Of a stretch of DNA of 64,000 nucleotides, positions 16,146 through 25,140 are shown one piece after another. The position numbers were made by a program, and so were the translations under genes. Under the pieces are notes generated by a model, which saw nothing but the letters and a program-made list of their open reading frames with translations, was not told where the DNA came from and made no database searches. Position 1 is the stretch's first letter. Every line of letters begins with the position of its first letter. Source of the DNA: Pseudomonadota bacterium (GTDB lineage: Bacteria > Pseudomonadota > Alphaproteobacteria > Rhizobiales > Rhizobiaceae); assembly GCA_023451735.1 (NCBI GenBank), contig JAEXYH010000093.1:124001-188000 (forward strand), written 5' to 3'.

Positions 16146-18494
16146 ATGGCCGCAGTGGTGCCGGCATGGACATTTATTGCGCTCTTCCTGCCTTTTCTGG
16201 CCGCTGTGCTCGCTCCATTCCTCGTCTCGCGCTTTGGTGAGCGGGCCGCATGGATCGTGGCGATCGCGCCCGCTCTGTCCTTCCTGCATTTCTGCGGATT
16301 TCTTGGCGAGATCTCGAGAGGCGAGGTCGTCACCGGCGGTTATGCCTGGGCGCCCAGCCTCAACCTGTCTTTCTCCTGGTTCATCGACGGCCTGTCGCTC
16401 ACCTTCGCACTGCTGATCACCGGCATCGGCACCCTGATCGTGATCTATTCCGGCGGTTACATGAAGGGTCACCCGCATCTCGGGCGGTTCCTGTCCTTCA
16501 TCCTGCTGTTCATGGGCGCGATGCTCGGCCTCGTCGTCTCCGACAGTTTCCTGATGCTGTTCGTCTATTGGGAACTCACCTCGATCGCCTCTTTCCTGCT
16601 GATAGGCTTCGATCACGAGCGGGAGGCCGCGCGGCGGGCCGCGCTGCAGGCGCTGGTCGTCACCGGGGCAGGGGGGCTATCGCTGCTGGCCGGTCTGGTT
16701 TTCCTTTGGAACGTCACCGGCGTCACCCAGCTGTCGCTGCTCGTCCATCTCGGCGATGCGTTGCGCATGAGCCCGTTTTACCTGCCGGCTTTGTTTCTCG
16801 TGCTTGGCGGCGCCTTTACCAAGTCGGCGCAGTTTCCGTTCCATTTCTGGCTGCCGAACGCCATGGAGGCGCCGACACCGGTCTCGGCCTATCTTCATTC
16901 GGCCACCATGGTGAAGGCAGGCGTCTACCTGCTGATGCGGCTCAACCCGGTTCTGGGTGGGACGCCTGCCTGGGAAATCCTGCTTCCCTTTTTCGGCGGC
17001 GTAACGCTGATTGCGGGCACGCTGATCGGCATTCGCCAGACCGATCTGAAGCTGATGCTTGCTTACACGACCATGGCCTCGCTCGGCCTGCTCACCATGC
17101 TGACCGGCTTCGGCTCGCCCCATGCGATCGAGGCGGCGGTGCTCTATCTCGTCGCCCATTCGCTGTTCAAGGGCGCGCTGTTCATGGTCGCGGGCAGCAT
17201 CGACCATGGGGCCGGGACCCGTGAACTGCCTCTGCTTGGCGGTCTTCGCCGTGCCATGCCGATCACTTTCGCAGCCGCACTCCTCGCCGCCTGCTCGATG
17301 GCCGGCCTGCCGCTTTTTGCCGGCTTCCTTGCCAAGGAGGAAATCTATGCGGCGCTCGCAGCCGGCAATCCGCGCGCCGTCTTCTTCACCATAGCAGCCC
17401 TTGCCGGCAACGCACTGATGGTCGCAATTGCTTTAGCCGTCGGCCTGAAGCCTTTCATCGGCGAACCGAAAGAGACGCCGCATGATCCGCATGAGGCACC
17501 GCTTGCGCTCTGGCTCGGCCCTGTCGCACTGGCGGCGCTCGGTCTCCTTTTCGGCATTGCTGCGCCACTGCTGCACATCTATGTCTCGTCGCCCATGGCA
17601 AGCGCCATCATCGATGAGGCCATCGTGGTGACGATCACCACCATCCCGCATCTCGGCCTTCCCTTGGCGCTCTCCGTCCTCACGGTGGCGATCGGAGCGC
17701 TGGTCTATTGGCAGATCGACCGTGCCCGTTCGCTGATGGCGCAGATGCTGGAAAGCCTCGGTCCCGGGCCGGACCGCTGGTTCGATCATCTCGTCACCGG
17801 CCTCGTCAAGCTGTCGGCAGGCCTCACGCGCGTCATCCAGCCGGGCCGGCTGGAGATCTACGTCACGGTCACCTTCATCCTGGTGGCTCTTACCTTGATC
17901 GTGCCGCTCTTCGCCTTCGATGAACTGCCCGACATGCCCGCATGGCCTTCCGACCTTCTCGTTCAGGAAGCCGCCTTCTTCGTCATCGCCGCACTCGGCA
18001 TCATCGCCGTCCTGCGCGCCGCCGATAGGCTCACGGCGATCGTCTCGCTCGGCATCCAGGGTTTTGCCGTTGCGGTCATCTTCCTGCTCTTCGGCGCTCC
18101 CGATCTATCCTTTACCCAGTTCATGGTGGAAACGCTCTCGGTCGTCATTCTGACGCTGGTAATGACCCGGCTCCGGCTGTCGGTCAGCGATCATCGCCCG
18201 GTCAGTCAGATCGTGCTGGATGGGGTAATCGCCATCGCCTGCGGCCTTGGTTTCGCTCTTCTGCTTCTGAAGGCGGTCGGCCGGCCCTTCGATCCGTTCA
18301 TGACGGATTTCTTCAACGCCTATTCCAAGGCGATCGCCCATGGCGCAAACGTGGTCAACGTCATCATCGTCGACTTCCGCGGCACCGACACGCTGGGCGA
18401 GATCGCAGTGGTGATGATCACCGGCCTTGCCGTGCTGGCGCTGGTGAAGCTGCGGGCGGGAAAGAGGGTAATGGATGAGGGGGCGGAGAAATGA
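16146..18494 (+). CDS. mrpA: Mrp-type Na+/H+ antiporter subunit A
   Basis: The largest Mrp subunit (782 residues), related to the complex I subunit NuoL. Key membrane residues are in place: the TM5 Glu in FVYWELTSIASFLLIGFD and the Lys in FTKSAQFPFHFWLPNAMEAPTPVSAYLHSATMVKAG (cited as two overlapping blocks, positions 16820-16920). After the proton-translocating module come the C-terminal helices that resemble the MbhE/MrpB-like extension (LLFGAPDLSFTQFMVE). It opens a seven-gene group 1 operon, mrpA to mrpG, that exchanges cytoplasmic Na+ (K+ in rhizobial Pha systems) for protons. GGAG lies 5 bases before the ATG. Confidence 0.95.
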   Translation: MAAVVPAWTFIALFLPFLAAVLAPFLVSRFGERAAWIVAIAPALSFLHFCGFLGEISRGEVVTGGYAWAPSLNLSFSWFIDGLSLTFALLITGIGTLIVIYSGGYMKGHPHLGRFLSFILLFMGAMLGLVVSDSFLMLFVYWELTSIASFLLIGFDHEREAARRAALQALVVTGAGGLSLLAGLVFLWNVTGVTQLSLLVHLGDALRMSPFYLPALFLVLGGAFTKSAQFPFHFWLPNAMEAPTPVSAYLHSATMVKAGVYLLMRLNPVLGGTPAWEILLPFFGGVTLIAGTLIGIRQTDLKLMLAYTTMASLGLLTMLTGFGSPHAIEAAVLYLVAHSLFKGALFMVAGSIDHGAGTRELPLLGGLRRAMPITFAAALLAACSMAGLPLFAGFLAKEEIYAALAAGNPRAVFFTIAALAGNALMVAIALAVGLKPFIGEPKETPHDPHEAPLALWLGPVALAALGLLFGIAAPLLHIYVSSPMASAIIDEAIVVTITTIPHLGLPLALSVLTVAIGALVYWQIDRARSLMAQMLESLGPGPDRWFDHLVTGLVKLSAGLTRVIQPGRLEIYVTVTFILVALTLIVPLFAFDELPDMPAWPSDLLVQEAAFFVIAALGIIAVLRAADRLTAIVSLGIQGFAVAVIFLLFGAPDLSFTQFMVETLSVVILTLVMTRLRLSVSDHRPVSQIVLDGVIAIACGLGFALLLLKAVGRPFDPFMTDFFNAYSKAIAHGANVVNVIIVDFRGTDTLGEIAVVMITGLAVLALVKLRAGKRVMDEGAEK

Positions 18495-18618
18495 TGTTGG
18501 CGCGGTGGCCCATCCCGAACTCCTTCATTTCTGTGCTTGTCACAGGAAATCAGCCACGCGAAGTCCTTCGCGTGGAAAAGCCCTTTCGCGCTGCAGACAC
18601 GACAGGGAGGCGCGCCCA

Positions 18619-19065
18619 ATGAATACCCTCATCCTGCGCACCGTCGCTCCCGTCATTACCGCGCTTATGCTCCTCTTCTCCGTCTTCGTCCTGCTGCGCG
18701 GCCATAACGAGCCGGGCGGCGGCTTTATCGGCGGCCTGATCGCGGCCTCGGCACTCGCTATCTTCGGCATTGCCCACGGACCGGGCGCCGTGCAACGGGC
18801 GATCCGCTTTCATCCGATGGCGATTGCAGGTAGCGGTCTGGCTCTTGCAACCGTCTCCGGTCTCGCCTCCCTGCTCGCCGGTGTCCCCTTCATGAGCGGG
18901 CTGTGGATTTATCCGGACATTCTCGGCGTGGAAGTGCCGCTCTCGACCGTGATGTCCTTCGATATCGGCGTTTACCTCGTCGTCGTCGGTGCAATCACCG
19001 CGATTGCGCTGGCGCTCGAGACCGAGCCGGACGATGGCACGGACAAAGGGGAGGGGCACCGCTGA
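18619..19065 (+). CDS. mrpB: Mrp antiporter subunit B
   Basis: A 148-residue four-helix subunit with the MnhB signature RGHNEPGGGFIGGL and a helix ending near MSFDIGVYLVVVG. GGGAGG lies 8 bases before the ATG. It is separate from mrpA (124-base gap), unlike the fused A-B subunit of some rhizobial pha1 operons. The stop overlaps the mrpC start by one base (TGATG), implying coupled translation. Confidence 0.94.
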   Translation: MNTLILRTVAPVITALMLLFSVFVLLRGHNEPGGGFIGGLIAASALAIFGIAHGPGAVQRAIRFHPMAIAGSGLALATVSGLASLLAGVPFMSGLWIYPDILGVEVPLSTVMSFDIGVYLVVVGAITAIALALETEPDDGTDKGEGHR

Positions 19066-19442
19066 TGGAGATCCTGTTCACCGGCCTGATCGGCCTGTTC
19101 TTCACTGCCGCCGTTTATCTCATGCTGTCGAAATTCACGATCCGCATCCTGATCGGCATCGTGCTCCTCGGCAACGGCGTCAATCTTCTGCTGTTTACCG
19201 CCGGCCGCATCACCCGCGAAGTCCCGCCGATCATTCCGGCAGGCGCTTCCGTGCTCGGTGCAGGTGCCGCCAACCCCTTGCCGCAGGCGCTGATCCTGAC
19301 GGCGATCGTGATTTCCTTTTCCTTCTTCGCCTTCCTTCTGGTGCTGACCTGGCGCGCCTTCGAGGAACTCGGCACCGACTCAACCGACGAAATGCGTCTC
19401 GCCGAACCCCGCGACGAACCGCTTCCGCCGACGGGGTATTGA
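19065..19442 (+). CDS. mrpC: Mrp antiporter subunit C
   Basis: A 125-residue NuoK-like subunit with three helices. The NuoK-type motif is LLGNGVNLLLF, followed by DPLPQALILTAIVI-like sequence (ANPLPQALILTAIVIS), the best conserved block of MnhC. The C-terminal tail of about 25 residues is acidic. It starts inside the mrpB stop codon and is followed after 69 bases by mrpD. Confidence 0.94.
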   Translation: MEILFTGLIGLFFTAAVYLMLSKFTIRILIGIVLLGNGVNLLLFTAGRITREVPPIIPAGASVLGAGAANPLPQALILTAIVISFSFFAFLLVLTWRAFEELGTDSTDEMRLAEPRDEPLPPTGY

Positions 19443-19511
19443 GTTGATGCGCGTACAGAAAATCCACCCCTTCTGGCCTGTCGGCCCCACGCATGACGGA
19501 GACCATTCCTG

Positions 19512-21083
19512 ATGGCGTCTCCCTCCACTTCCGCCGATCTAGCCGCCGCCATGGTCACGGTATCGCCGGCGCTCACTGACTGGCTCGTCATCCTGCCGAC
19601 CGCTCTGATGATCCTCACCGGGGCCGCCCTGATGATGATCCGCAAGTCTATCCGCCTGCATGCGATCGTCGCCATCGCCGCACTTGCCTTGCTCGTCGTG
19701 CTGGATGCGCTGCTGCTCTGGCAGGTCTCCATGCACGGGCCGATCACCATGACCATGGGCGGCTGGCTGCCGCCCTTCGGCATATCCTTCACCGCCGATA
19801 TTTTCGGTGCCGTAATGGCACTTGCGGCCGCGATTGCTGCATTTCTGGCGGCGATCCATGCGCTGCGCGATATCGATCTGAAGGGGCTGCGTCACGGCTT
19901 CTTCGCCTTCCTCCTTCTGCTGATGGCCGGCGTTTCCGGTGCTTTCCTCACCGGCGATATTTTCAATCTCTATGTCTGGTTCGAGGTCCTGCTGATCTCG
20001 TCCTTCGGCCTGCTCATTCTGGGATCAGAGCCGAAACAGATCGAAGGCGCTCTGAAATACGCCATCCTCAACCTTATCGGCACGACGCTCTTCCTCATCA
20101 CCGTCGGGTACCTCTATGCGATCTTCGGTACGCTCAACATGGCCGATATCGCCCGAAAGGCGGCAGCCCTGCGCGGCGCGACGGAAGATGCTCCGCCATT
20201 GATGACGCTGACGGCGCTGTTCGTGCTTGCCTTCTCGATGAAGGCGGCGGCCTTTCCGGTGAATTTCTGGCTGCCCGCCTCCTATCACACCCCGCGCATC
20301 ACCGTGTCGGCCCTGTTCGGCGGCCTGCTCACCAAGGTCGGCATCTACGCGCTGATCCGTGTCACCGTCATGCTTCTGCCGGTCGAGCGCGAGGCGCTCA
20401 GCCTCGTCATCGCCGCATCCGCGGTGCTGACCATGATCGTCGCAGCCCTTGGCGCGCTTGCCCAGAACGATCTGCGCCGCATGGTCGGTTATGTCGTCAT
20501 CGTCGGCATCGGCAACATGCTGGCGGGTGTGGCGATCGGCTCGCCGGTCTCCGTCAGCGGTGCGATCCTTTATGCGCTCCATTCGATCGTCACGATGACC
20601 GCGCTCTATCTGGTTGTCGGCGAAGCGGGACGTCTGGCTGGCTCCTTCGAGCTGTCGCGCCTCGGTGGTCTGTGGCGTCGGGCGCCTTGGTTTTCGGCTG
20701 CATCGCTGGCGCTGATACTGGCAGCGGCAGGCCTGCCGCCACTCTCCGGCCTCTGGCCCAAAGTCATGCTCCTGAAGGCGTCGCTCGATATCGGTGCCTG
20801 GTGGCTGGCGGCGGCGATCCTCGTTTCCGCCTTCCTCGTCACGCTGGCGCTGGCCCGTGTTTTCCTGCTCGCCTATTGGCGGCCGATGCCGGGCGGGGAG
20901 GGCGAAACCGTCGCGACAACGGACTGGCGCTCCGCTCTGCCGATCGGCCTGCTGGCGGCACTCACCGTTCTCTTCGGAATCTATCCCGAACCGCTTCTGG
21001 CCGTGAGCCAGGCCGCCGCCGATGGCCTGGCCGATCCGTCAGCCTATGTCCGCTCGGTCTTTCCTGAAGGGGCGGCGCCATGA
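19512..21083 (+). CDS. mrpD: Mrp antiporter subunit D
   Basis: A 523-residue NuoM/NuoN-like antiporter subunit with about 14 helices. The conserved Glu is in FNLYVWFEVLLISSFGLLILG and the conserved Lys in FSMKAAAFPVNFWLP; both are needed for proton movement in this family. The segment HTPRITVSALFGGLLTKVG carries the second Lys. The stop overlaps the mrpE start by 4 bases (ATGA). GGAG lies 10 bases before the start. Confidence 0.95.
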   Translation: MASPSTSADLAAAMVTVSPALTDWLVILPTALMILTGAALMMIRKSIRLHAIVAIAALALLVVLDALLLWQVSMHGPITMTMGGWLPPFGISFTADIFGAVMALAAAIAAFLAAIHALRDIDLKGLRHGFFAFLLLLMAGVSGAFLTGDIFNLYVWFEVLLISSFGLLILGSEPKQIEGALKYAILNLIGTTLFLITVGYLYAIFGTLNMADIARKAAALRGATEDAPPLMTLTALFVLAFSMKAAAFPVNFWLPASYHTPRITVSALFGGLLTKVGIYALIRVTVMLLPVEREALSLVIAASAVLTMIVAALGALAQNDLRRMVGYVVIVGIGNMLAGVAIGSPVSVSGAILYALHSIVTMTALYLVVGEAGRLAGSFELSRLGGLWRRAPWFSAASLALILAAAGLPPLSGLWPKVMLLKASLDIGAWWLAAAILVSAFLVTLALARVFLLAYWRPMPGGEGETVATTDWRSALPIGLLAALTVLFGIYPEPLLAVSQAAADGLADPSAYVRSVFPEGAAP

Positions 21084-21553
21084 TCATCTATGTCCTGTCG
21101 CTGATGCTGGCGATCGTCTGGGCGGCCATCACCGGCAGCGCCACGATCCACAATCTGGTCTTCGGTTTCCTTCTGTCGGCGGCGGCACTCTGGATCGTCC
21201 GCGACGAGATGAGCGCGACGGGCTATCTTCTGCGCGTCGGCCGGATCCTGTCTCTGGTTCTGCTCTTCTTTAGAGAGCTTGCCTTGTCTGCCTGGAAGGT
21301 GGCCATGCTCGTCACCCGCCGGGACATGGACCTGAAGCCCGGTATTTTTGCATTTCCGCTGACGGTAGACCGGGATTTCGAGATCACGCTTCTTGCCAAT
21401 CTCATCACGCTCACTCCCGGCACCATGTCGGTCGACGTGTCGAAGGACAGAAAATTCCTCTACGTCCATGCCATCGACTGCTCCGATGTCGAGGCGACGA
21501 AACGCGAGATTGCGGAAGGTTTCGAACGCAAGATCATGGAGGCCTTCCGATGA
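21080..21553 (+). CDS. mrpE: Mrp antiporter subunit E
   Basis: A 157-residue small subunit: short N-terminal helices (VLSLMLAIVWAAITGSATIHNLVFGFLLS region), then a soluble domain with the MnhE block TLLANLITLTPGTMSVDVS and FLYVHAIDC. It overlaps both neighbours by 4 bases, which points to coupled translation and fixed stoichiometry. MrpE is structural in the complex and is needed for full antiport in known systems. Confidence 0.94.
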   Translation: MIIYVLSLMLAIVWAAITGSATIHNLVFGFLLSAAALWIVRDEMSATGYLLRVGRILSLVLLFFRELALSAWKVAMLVTRRDMDLKPGIFAFPLTVDRDFEITLLANLITLTPGTMSVDVSKDRKFLYVHAIDCSDVEATKREIAEGFERKIMEAFR

Positions 21554-22062
21554 TCACCGCCGGCTTAATACTCGAAGCTTCGACCTGGATCGCACTTTTC
21601 ACGCTTGCGATTGCCTTCCTGGCTACCGTCCGGCGCGTTGTGAAGGGGCCGACATTGCCGGATCGCGTCGTTGCGCTCGACATGCTGGTCGGCATCGTCA
21701 TCGGTTTCATCGCGCTGATCGCCATCCGTACCGGCTTCACGCTTTATATCGATATCGCCATTGCTCTCGGACTTGTCGGTTTTCTGGCGACCGTCGCTTT
21801 TGCCCGCTTCATCCTGGCAAGTGCATCCAAGAAATCGGAAAGCGCTGAAGAAAAGCCTGAAGTCGCATCGGCTGCGCGAAAGGAGAAGTCACGCAAGGTA
21901 TCGCCTAAGACGAGCGAGAAGAGTGCAGGAAAGATTACCGGCAAGACGACCGGAAAATCCGCAAGCAAAACGGCAGACAAGACTTTGCCTGCATCCGGCA
22001 CAAAAACATCCGGTAAATCGGCCCGGCGTGCCAGGTCGCCTAAACCGGGGAAGGGGGAATGA
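21550..22062 (+). CDS. mrpF: Mrp antiporter subunit F with long Lys/Ser-rich C-terminal tail
   Basis: Residues 1-92 are a normal MrpF (three helices, with VVKGPTLPDRVVALDML, the family signature). The usual length is about 90 residues, but this protein has 170. Residues 93-170 form a low-complexity, strongly basic tail rich in Lys, Ser, Thr and Gly with repeated SGK/TGK units (KITGKTTGKSASKT). The tail is in frame with good codon use and ends in an ATGA overlap with mrpG, so it is not a sequencing artefact of a missed stop. MrpF topology puts the C-terminus next to the membrane; the tail may bind lipid head groups, RNA or a partner. Confidence 0.9.
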   Translation: MITAGLILEASTWIALFTLAIAFLATVRRVVKGPTLPDRVVALDMLVGIVIGFIALIAIRTGFTLYIDIAIALGLVGFLATVAFARFILASASKKSESAEEKPEVASAARKEKSRKVSPKTSEKSAGKITGKTTGKSASKTADKTLPASGTKTSGKSARRARSPKPGKGE

Positions 22063-22400
22063 TGGAACTCGTCCTGGCGCTTTTGACGTCCGTTCTGGTG
22101 CTTTCCGGCTCGGCTTTTGCGCTTGTTGCGGCAATAGGTCTCAATCGCCTGCCTGATATCTACTCAAGGATGCATGCAGCATCGAAGGCAGGAACGGTGG
22201 GGTCGGGCCTGCTTCTGCTTGCCGTCGGGCTTCATTCCGGAGAGATGGCGGTACTTGCGCGGGCTCTTGCAGGTTTCGTTTTCTTCGTGCTGACAGCGCC
22301 GGTATCAGCTCATTTGCTGGCAATCGCTTCCTTGAAGGCTGGATATTCGATGACGAATCGGTCTGTCTGTAACGAAATGAAAGCCGTCAACAATGAATAA
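22059..22400 (+). CDS. mrpG: Mrp antiporter subunit G
   Basis: A 113-residue three-helix subunit with the MnhG block GLNRLPDIYSRMHAASKAGTVGSGLLLL and APVSAHLLA. It is the last gene of the operon and begins inside the mrpF stop (ATGA). No clear T-tailed hairpin follows; transcription may run into the AT-rich region upstream of mucR. Confidence 0.94.
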   Translation: MMELVLALLTSVLVLSGSAFALVAAIGLNRLPDIYSRMHAASKAGTVGSGLLLLAVGLHSGEMAVLARALAGFVFFVLTAPVSAHLLAIASLKAGYSMTNRSVCNEMKAVNNE

Positions 22401-22837
22401 CGTTTTTCAGACGGTATTTATAAGCGCGCGATGATTGTAAAATTGCCTTATTGCCAGCAATAAATGTCAGAAATATGCGATATTCGCTGAGAAACCATTC
22501 GGCATTACTAGATTTCGCAATTGGACTTTCCTGATTGTAGTGATAATTGAATAGAAGTAGAGCAATGATGCTGTTGTAGACTACGCTTTTACCGCGTATT
22601 TATCTGAATTAGATCGGTCTTGATAAGGCCGCTTCGGATGAACTGAACGAATAGGCGGTTTGCGGAGGCTACATGCAGCATCTGGTGACGATCCGTTTTT
22701 CCCGCAGGAAGCTTAGGGGTAGGCTTCTGTCCTTGGACGCTGCGCGAAGTTTGGGATTTCGCCGCCAACGCTCGACTACGGGAGATGCCGCGGAGGTCGC
22801 GGCAGGCTCCGTATATAAGTCGAACAGGAGACAGGAA
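22401..22837. other. AT-rich region upstream of mucR, no gene seen
   Basis: This is markedly more AT-rich than its surroundings, which fits the known preference of MucR/Ros proteins for AT-rich sites and their autoregulation. A possible promoter is TTGGAC (22521-22526) and TAATTG (22544-22549) with a 17-base spacer. An open frame runs into mucR from 22673 but lacks a ribosome-binding site, so I treat it as leader. Confidence 0.5.
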
Positions 22838-23269
22838 ATGACAGATATGGCACTGGGCAAGGGTCCCGAGCTGCTGGTGGAACTCACCGCAGACATCGTG
22901 GCCGCCTATGTGAGTAACCACGTAGTTCCCGTCGGCGATCTCTCTAACCTGATCGCCGATGTGCACACCGCACTGAGCGGCACATCCTCCCCGACGCCGG
23001 TGGTAACCGCCGTCGAAAAGCCGAAGCCGCCGGTGCCGATCAAGAAGTCGATCGAGGAAGATTATCTGATCTGCCTCGAAGACGGTCAGAAGTTCAAGTC
23101 GCTGAAGCGTCACCTGATGACCCATTACAACATGACGCCGGATGAATACCGCGAGAAGTGGGGCCTGCCGGCCGATTATCCGATGGTTGCTCCGGCCTAC
23201 GCCGAAGCCCGCTCGCGTCTGGCGAAGGAAATGGGTCTCGGACAGCGCCGCAAACGCGCTCGCAACTGA
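22838..23269 (+). CDS. mucR: MucR/Ros-family zinc-finger transcriptional regulator
   Basis: A 143-residue regulator of exopolysaccharide, motility and, in several Rhizobiales, cell-cycle genes; the family acts as an H-NS-like silencer. Residues 10-50 form the oligomerisation region (ELLVELTADIVAAYVSNHVVPV), and the zinc finger is C79-x2-D82 ... H92-x3-H96, followed by EYREKWGLPADYPMVAPAYAEARS. The second ligand position is Asp, where Ros and S. meliloti MucR have Cys. ATG 22838 has GGAG 7 bases upstream. The AT-rich leader suggests autoregulation. Confidence 0.93.
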   Translation: MTDMALGKGPELLVELTADIVAAYVSNHVVPVGDLSNLIADVHTALSGTSSPTPVVTAVEKPKPPVPIKKSIEEDYLICLEDGQKFKSLKRHLMTHYNMTPDEYREKWGLPADYPMVAPAYAEARSRLAKEMGLGQRRKRARN

Positions 23270-23676
23270 TCTGCAGATACTGGCCGGGCTTGGTCCGGCC
23301 AAAGCAATTCCGGCGATACCGCCGCCTCTCGCTGAGGCCGGGTTTGCCTGTGAAATTGCGCAGAAATCCAACGTTGAAGCGATTATGGCGATCTCGTCTC
23401 GTCGATTTGCTTTGACACTATTTGCGCCGAGCAGCGCGACGAAAAAGCCGGGCATCGCCCGGCTTTTGCATGTTCGGGATTCCCCGCAATTGCGCTCCAA
23501 CAGTGTTTTTCGATTGGGGAAGCGGGGACGGAGTGTGGAAAAAAATCCTATCAACGGTCGTTGCGAATAAAAAAAGACTAGTTATTTCAAAGGATATACA
23601 AAAAGCGGCATTAACGGACATTCCCCATTTGTCGTCGAGGTGTATGAATTAATTCCTATTTAAAAAAGGAGTTGTC
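23270..23676. other. Region between mucR and the DnaA-like gene
   Basis: It holds a hairpin at 23281-23301 (TGGCCGG/CCGGCCA, no T-run) directly after mucR, and the bidirectional terminator at 23443-23467. From about 23530 it becomes AT-rich up to AAGGAG before the next gene, so a promoter for the 23677 gene is likely there. No coding frame is convincing. Confidence 0.5.
23443..23467. terminator. Bidirectional-type terminator downstream of mucR
   Basis: A perfect 11-bp stem AAAAGCCGGGC/GCCCGGCTTTT with a 3-base loop. It lies 174 bases after mucR and is the best candidate for the end of the mucR transcript. Confidence 0.8.
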
Positions 23677-24186
23677 ATGCCTTTTGAGACTTTTGCCAAA
23701 GAAGGGGTGCCGGAGAAAAGGAGACGTTCCGATAGGCTCGCCTATGCCATTGGTGCGGTCCCGCTCGTTGCTGACGCCCGGCCAAGCTATCCCGCAAGCC
23801 TTCCAGCGCGCATCGTTTGCCGCATCGTCAGCCGGATCACGGCGGAAACGATCTCGCTCCTGAGCGATCGGGTGATCGTGCGCAACGAACGACGGCGGCC
23901 CTCCTGCCATGTCCGGCAGATTTCCATGTATGTCTGCCATGTGGCGCTCCAGATGTCGTTCAGCGATATCGGCGCGGCTTTTGGCCGGGATCGCACCACC
24001 GTCGGCCATGCCTGCCACGTGGTCGAAGACCGGCGCGATGATCCCGCCTTCGATGAATTCGTCTCGGCGATCGAACGCATGGCGACGGCAGTGTTCCAGT
24101 CGGCGGATTTTCCCGGCCAAATGGCGAGCCACGGGAATAGCCAAGCGGGTGGCCAGTTGGGCGACCATGGGGGCGGTCATGACTGA
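23677..24186 (+). CDS. Stand-alone DnaA domain IV-like DNA-binding protein
   Basis: A 169-residue protein without the AAA+ domain of DnaA. Residues about 75-140 resemble DnaA domain IV: RQISMYVCHVAL, then SFSDIGAAFGRDRTTVGHACHVVE. In DnaA the signature is GRDHTTV; here residues 103-109 read GRDRTTV, so the His that contacts the DnaA box is Arg. AAGGAG precedes the ATG. The stop overlaps the DUF6456 start by 8 bases, so the two are translationally coupled. A role in DnaA-box or origin-related binding is inference; it could equally be a dedicated transcription factor. Confidence 0.75.
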   Translation: MPFETFAKEGVPEKRRRSDRLAYAIGAVPLVADARPSYPASLPARIVCRIVSRITAETISLLSDRVIVRNERRRPSCHVRQISMYVCHVALQMSFSDIGAAFGRDRTTVGHACHVVEDRRDDPAFDEFVSAIERMATAVFQSADFPGQMASHGNSQAGGQLGDHGGGHD

Positions 24187-25060
24187 AGGATCGAATACCA
24201 CGCCGGCGAAGGCGGAACCCACTTTGTCGGCAAAAAGCCTCACGCGTCTGGTCCGGCTGGCGGTTGCAGCAGGAAGCGCGGGTCTGGAAATCGAAAGCGG
24301 CGCGAACGATCGCGTCCATCTGGGCGCTGAGCGCCACCCTTATCCGCAAGCGCTGCTCAGACAGGCCGTTTCACTTGGCCTCGTCTGCCGGTCCGCCGGC
24401 ATGTTGCGGGCGACAGCCGAAGCCCGCAGCTTTTTGCGCCGCGCCCTCGTGACGGTCGGGATTGAGGGCGAGGCCGGATTTCCCGGCCAGCACGGCGATA
24501 TCGTCAGGACGACCGTGGAGATGGACGGCGCCCGCCAGCCGGTAAGCCGCAATCTCGACGAGTCGCCGCTTTCGAGCCTTGCACGCCTGAAGGACAAGGC
24601 AGGCGCGCCGTTCTTTCCGCCGGAAGCGGTTGGAGCCGGTGAAAAACTGCTCGACGATTTCACCCGCGCCCAGCTGCAGCCGCGCATCACTTCCTCCTGG
24701 GAACCGCGTCTGTCCTCGCGCGGCAGGGGCGAGCGCGGTGGTTTGGCCGATATTGCCGCAAGCGCTATTGAGGCACGTCGGCGGTTTGCCCGTGCGATGG
24801 AGGCAATGGGACCGGAGCTTGCCGGTGTTGCGGCCGATATCTGCTGTTTCGGCAAGGGATTGGAACTGGTGGAGCGCGAACGGCAATGGCCGGTGCGGTC
24901 GGCCAAACTCATGCTGCGGACGGCGCTGATGGCGCTTTCCCGCCACTACGCTCCACCACCGCGCAAAACGGCGAGGCACCGCAGCCATCACTGGGGCACA
25001 GAGGATTTTCGTCCTGGCAAAGACGCTTATGGCAGCAGTGGAATACCCTCGTTGCCGTAA
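24179..25060 (+). CDS. DUF6456 domain protein
   Basis: A 293-residue protein. The C-terminal half is the DUF6456 domain: EARRRFARAMEAMGPELAGVAADICCFGKGLELVERERQWP (positions about 24770-24890, given as two overlapping blocks), then SAKLMLRTALMALSRHY. The N-terminal 100 residues look like a winged-helix-type module (SLTRLVRLAVAAGSAG; RSFLRRALVTVGI). The family is common in Rhizobiales and has a helical DNA-binding appearance; function is not established. It starts within the preceding DnaA-IV-like gene (CATGACTGA), so both are probably made together. Confidence 0.8.
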   Translation: MTEGSNTTPAKAEPTLSAKSLTRLVRLAVAAGSAGLEIESGANDRVHLGAERHPYPQALLRQAVSLGLVCRSAGMLRATAEARSFLRRALVTVGIEGEAGFPGQHGDIVRTTVEMDGARQPVSRNLDESPLSSLARLKDKAGAPFFPPEAVGAGEKLLDDFTRAQLQPRITSSWEPRLSSRGRGERGGLADIAASAIEARRRFARAMEAMGPELAGVAADICCFGKGLELVERERQWPVRSAKLMLRTALMALSRHYAPPPRKTARHRSHHWGTEDFRPGKDAYGSSGIPSLP

Positions 25061-25140
25061 AGCATGTCACGCAAGACTGTGCAGCGGATTTGTCAAAGGA
25101 CATTCAACAAAACAGGGATCCGAAGGATCGCGATACGCTT

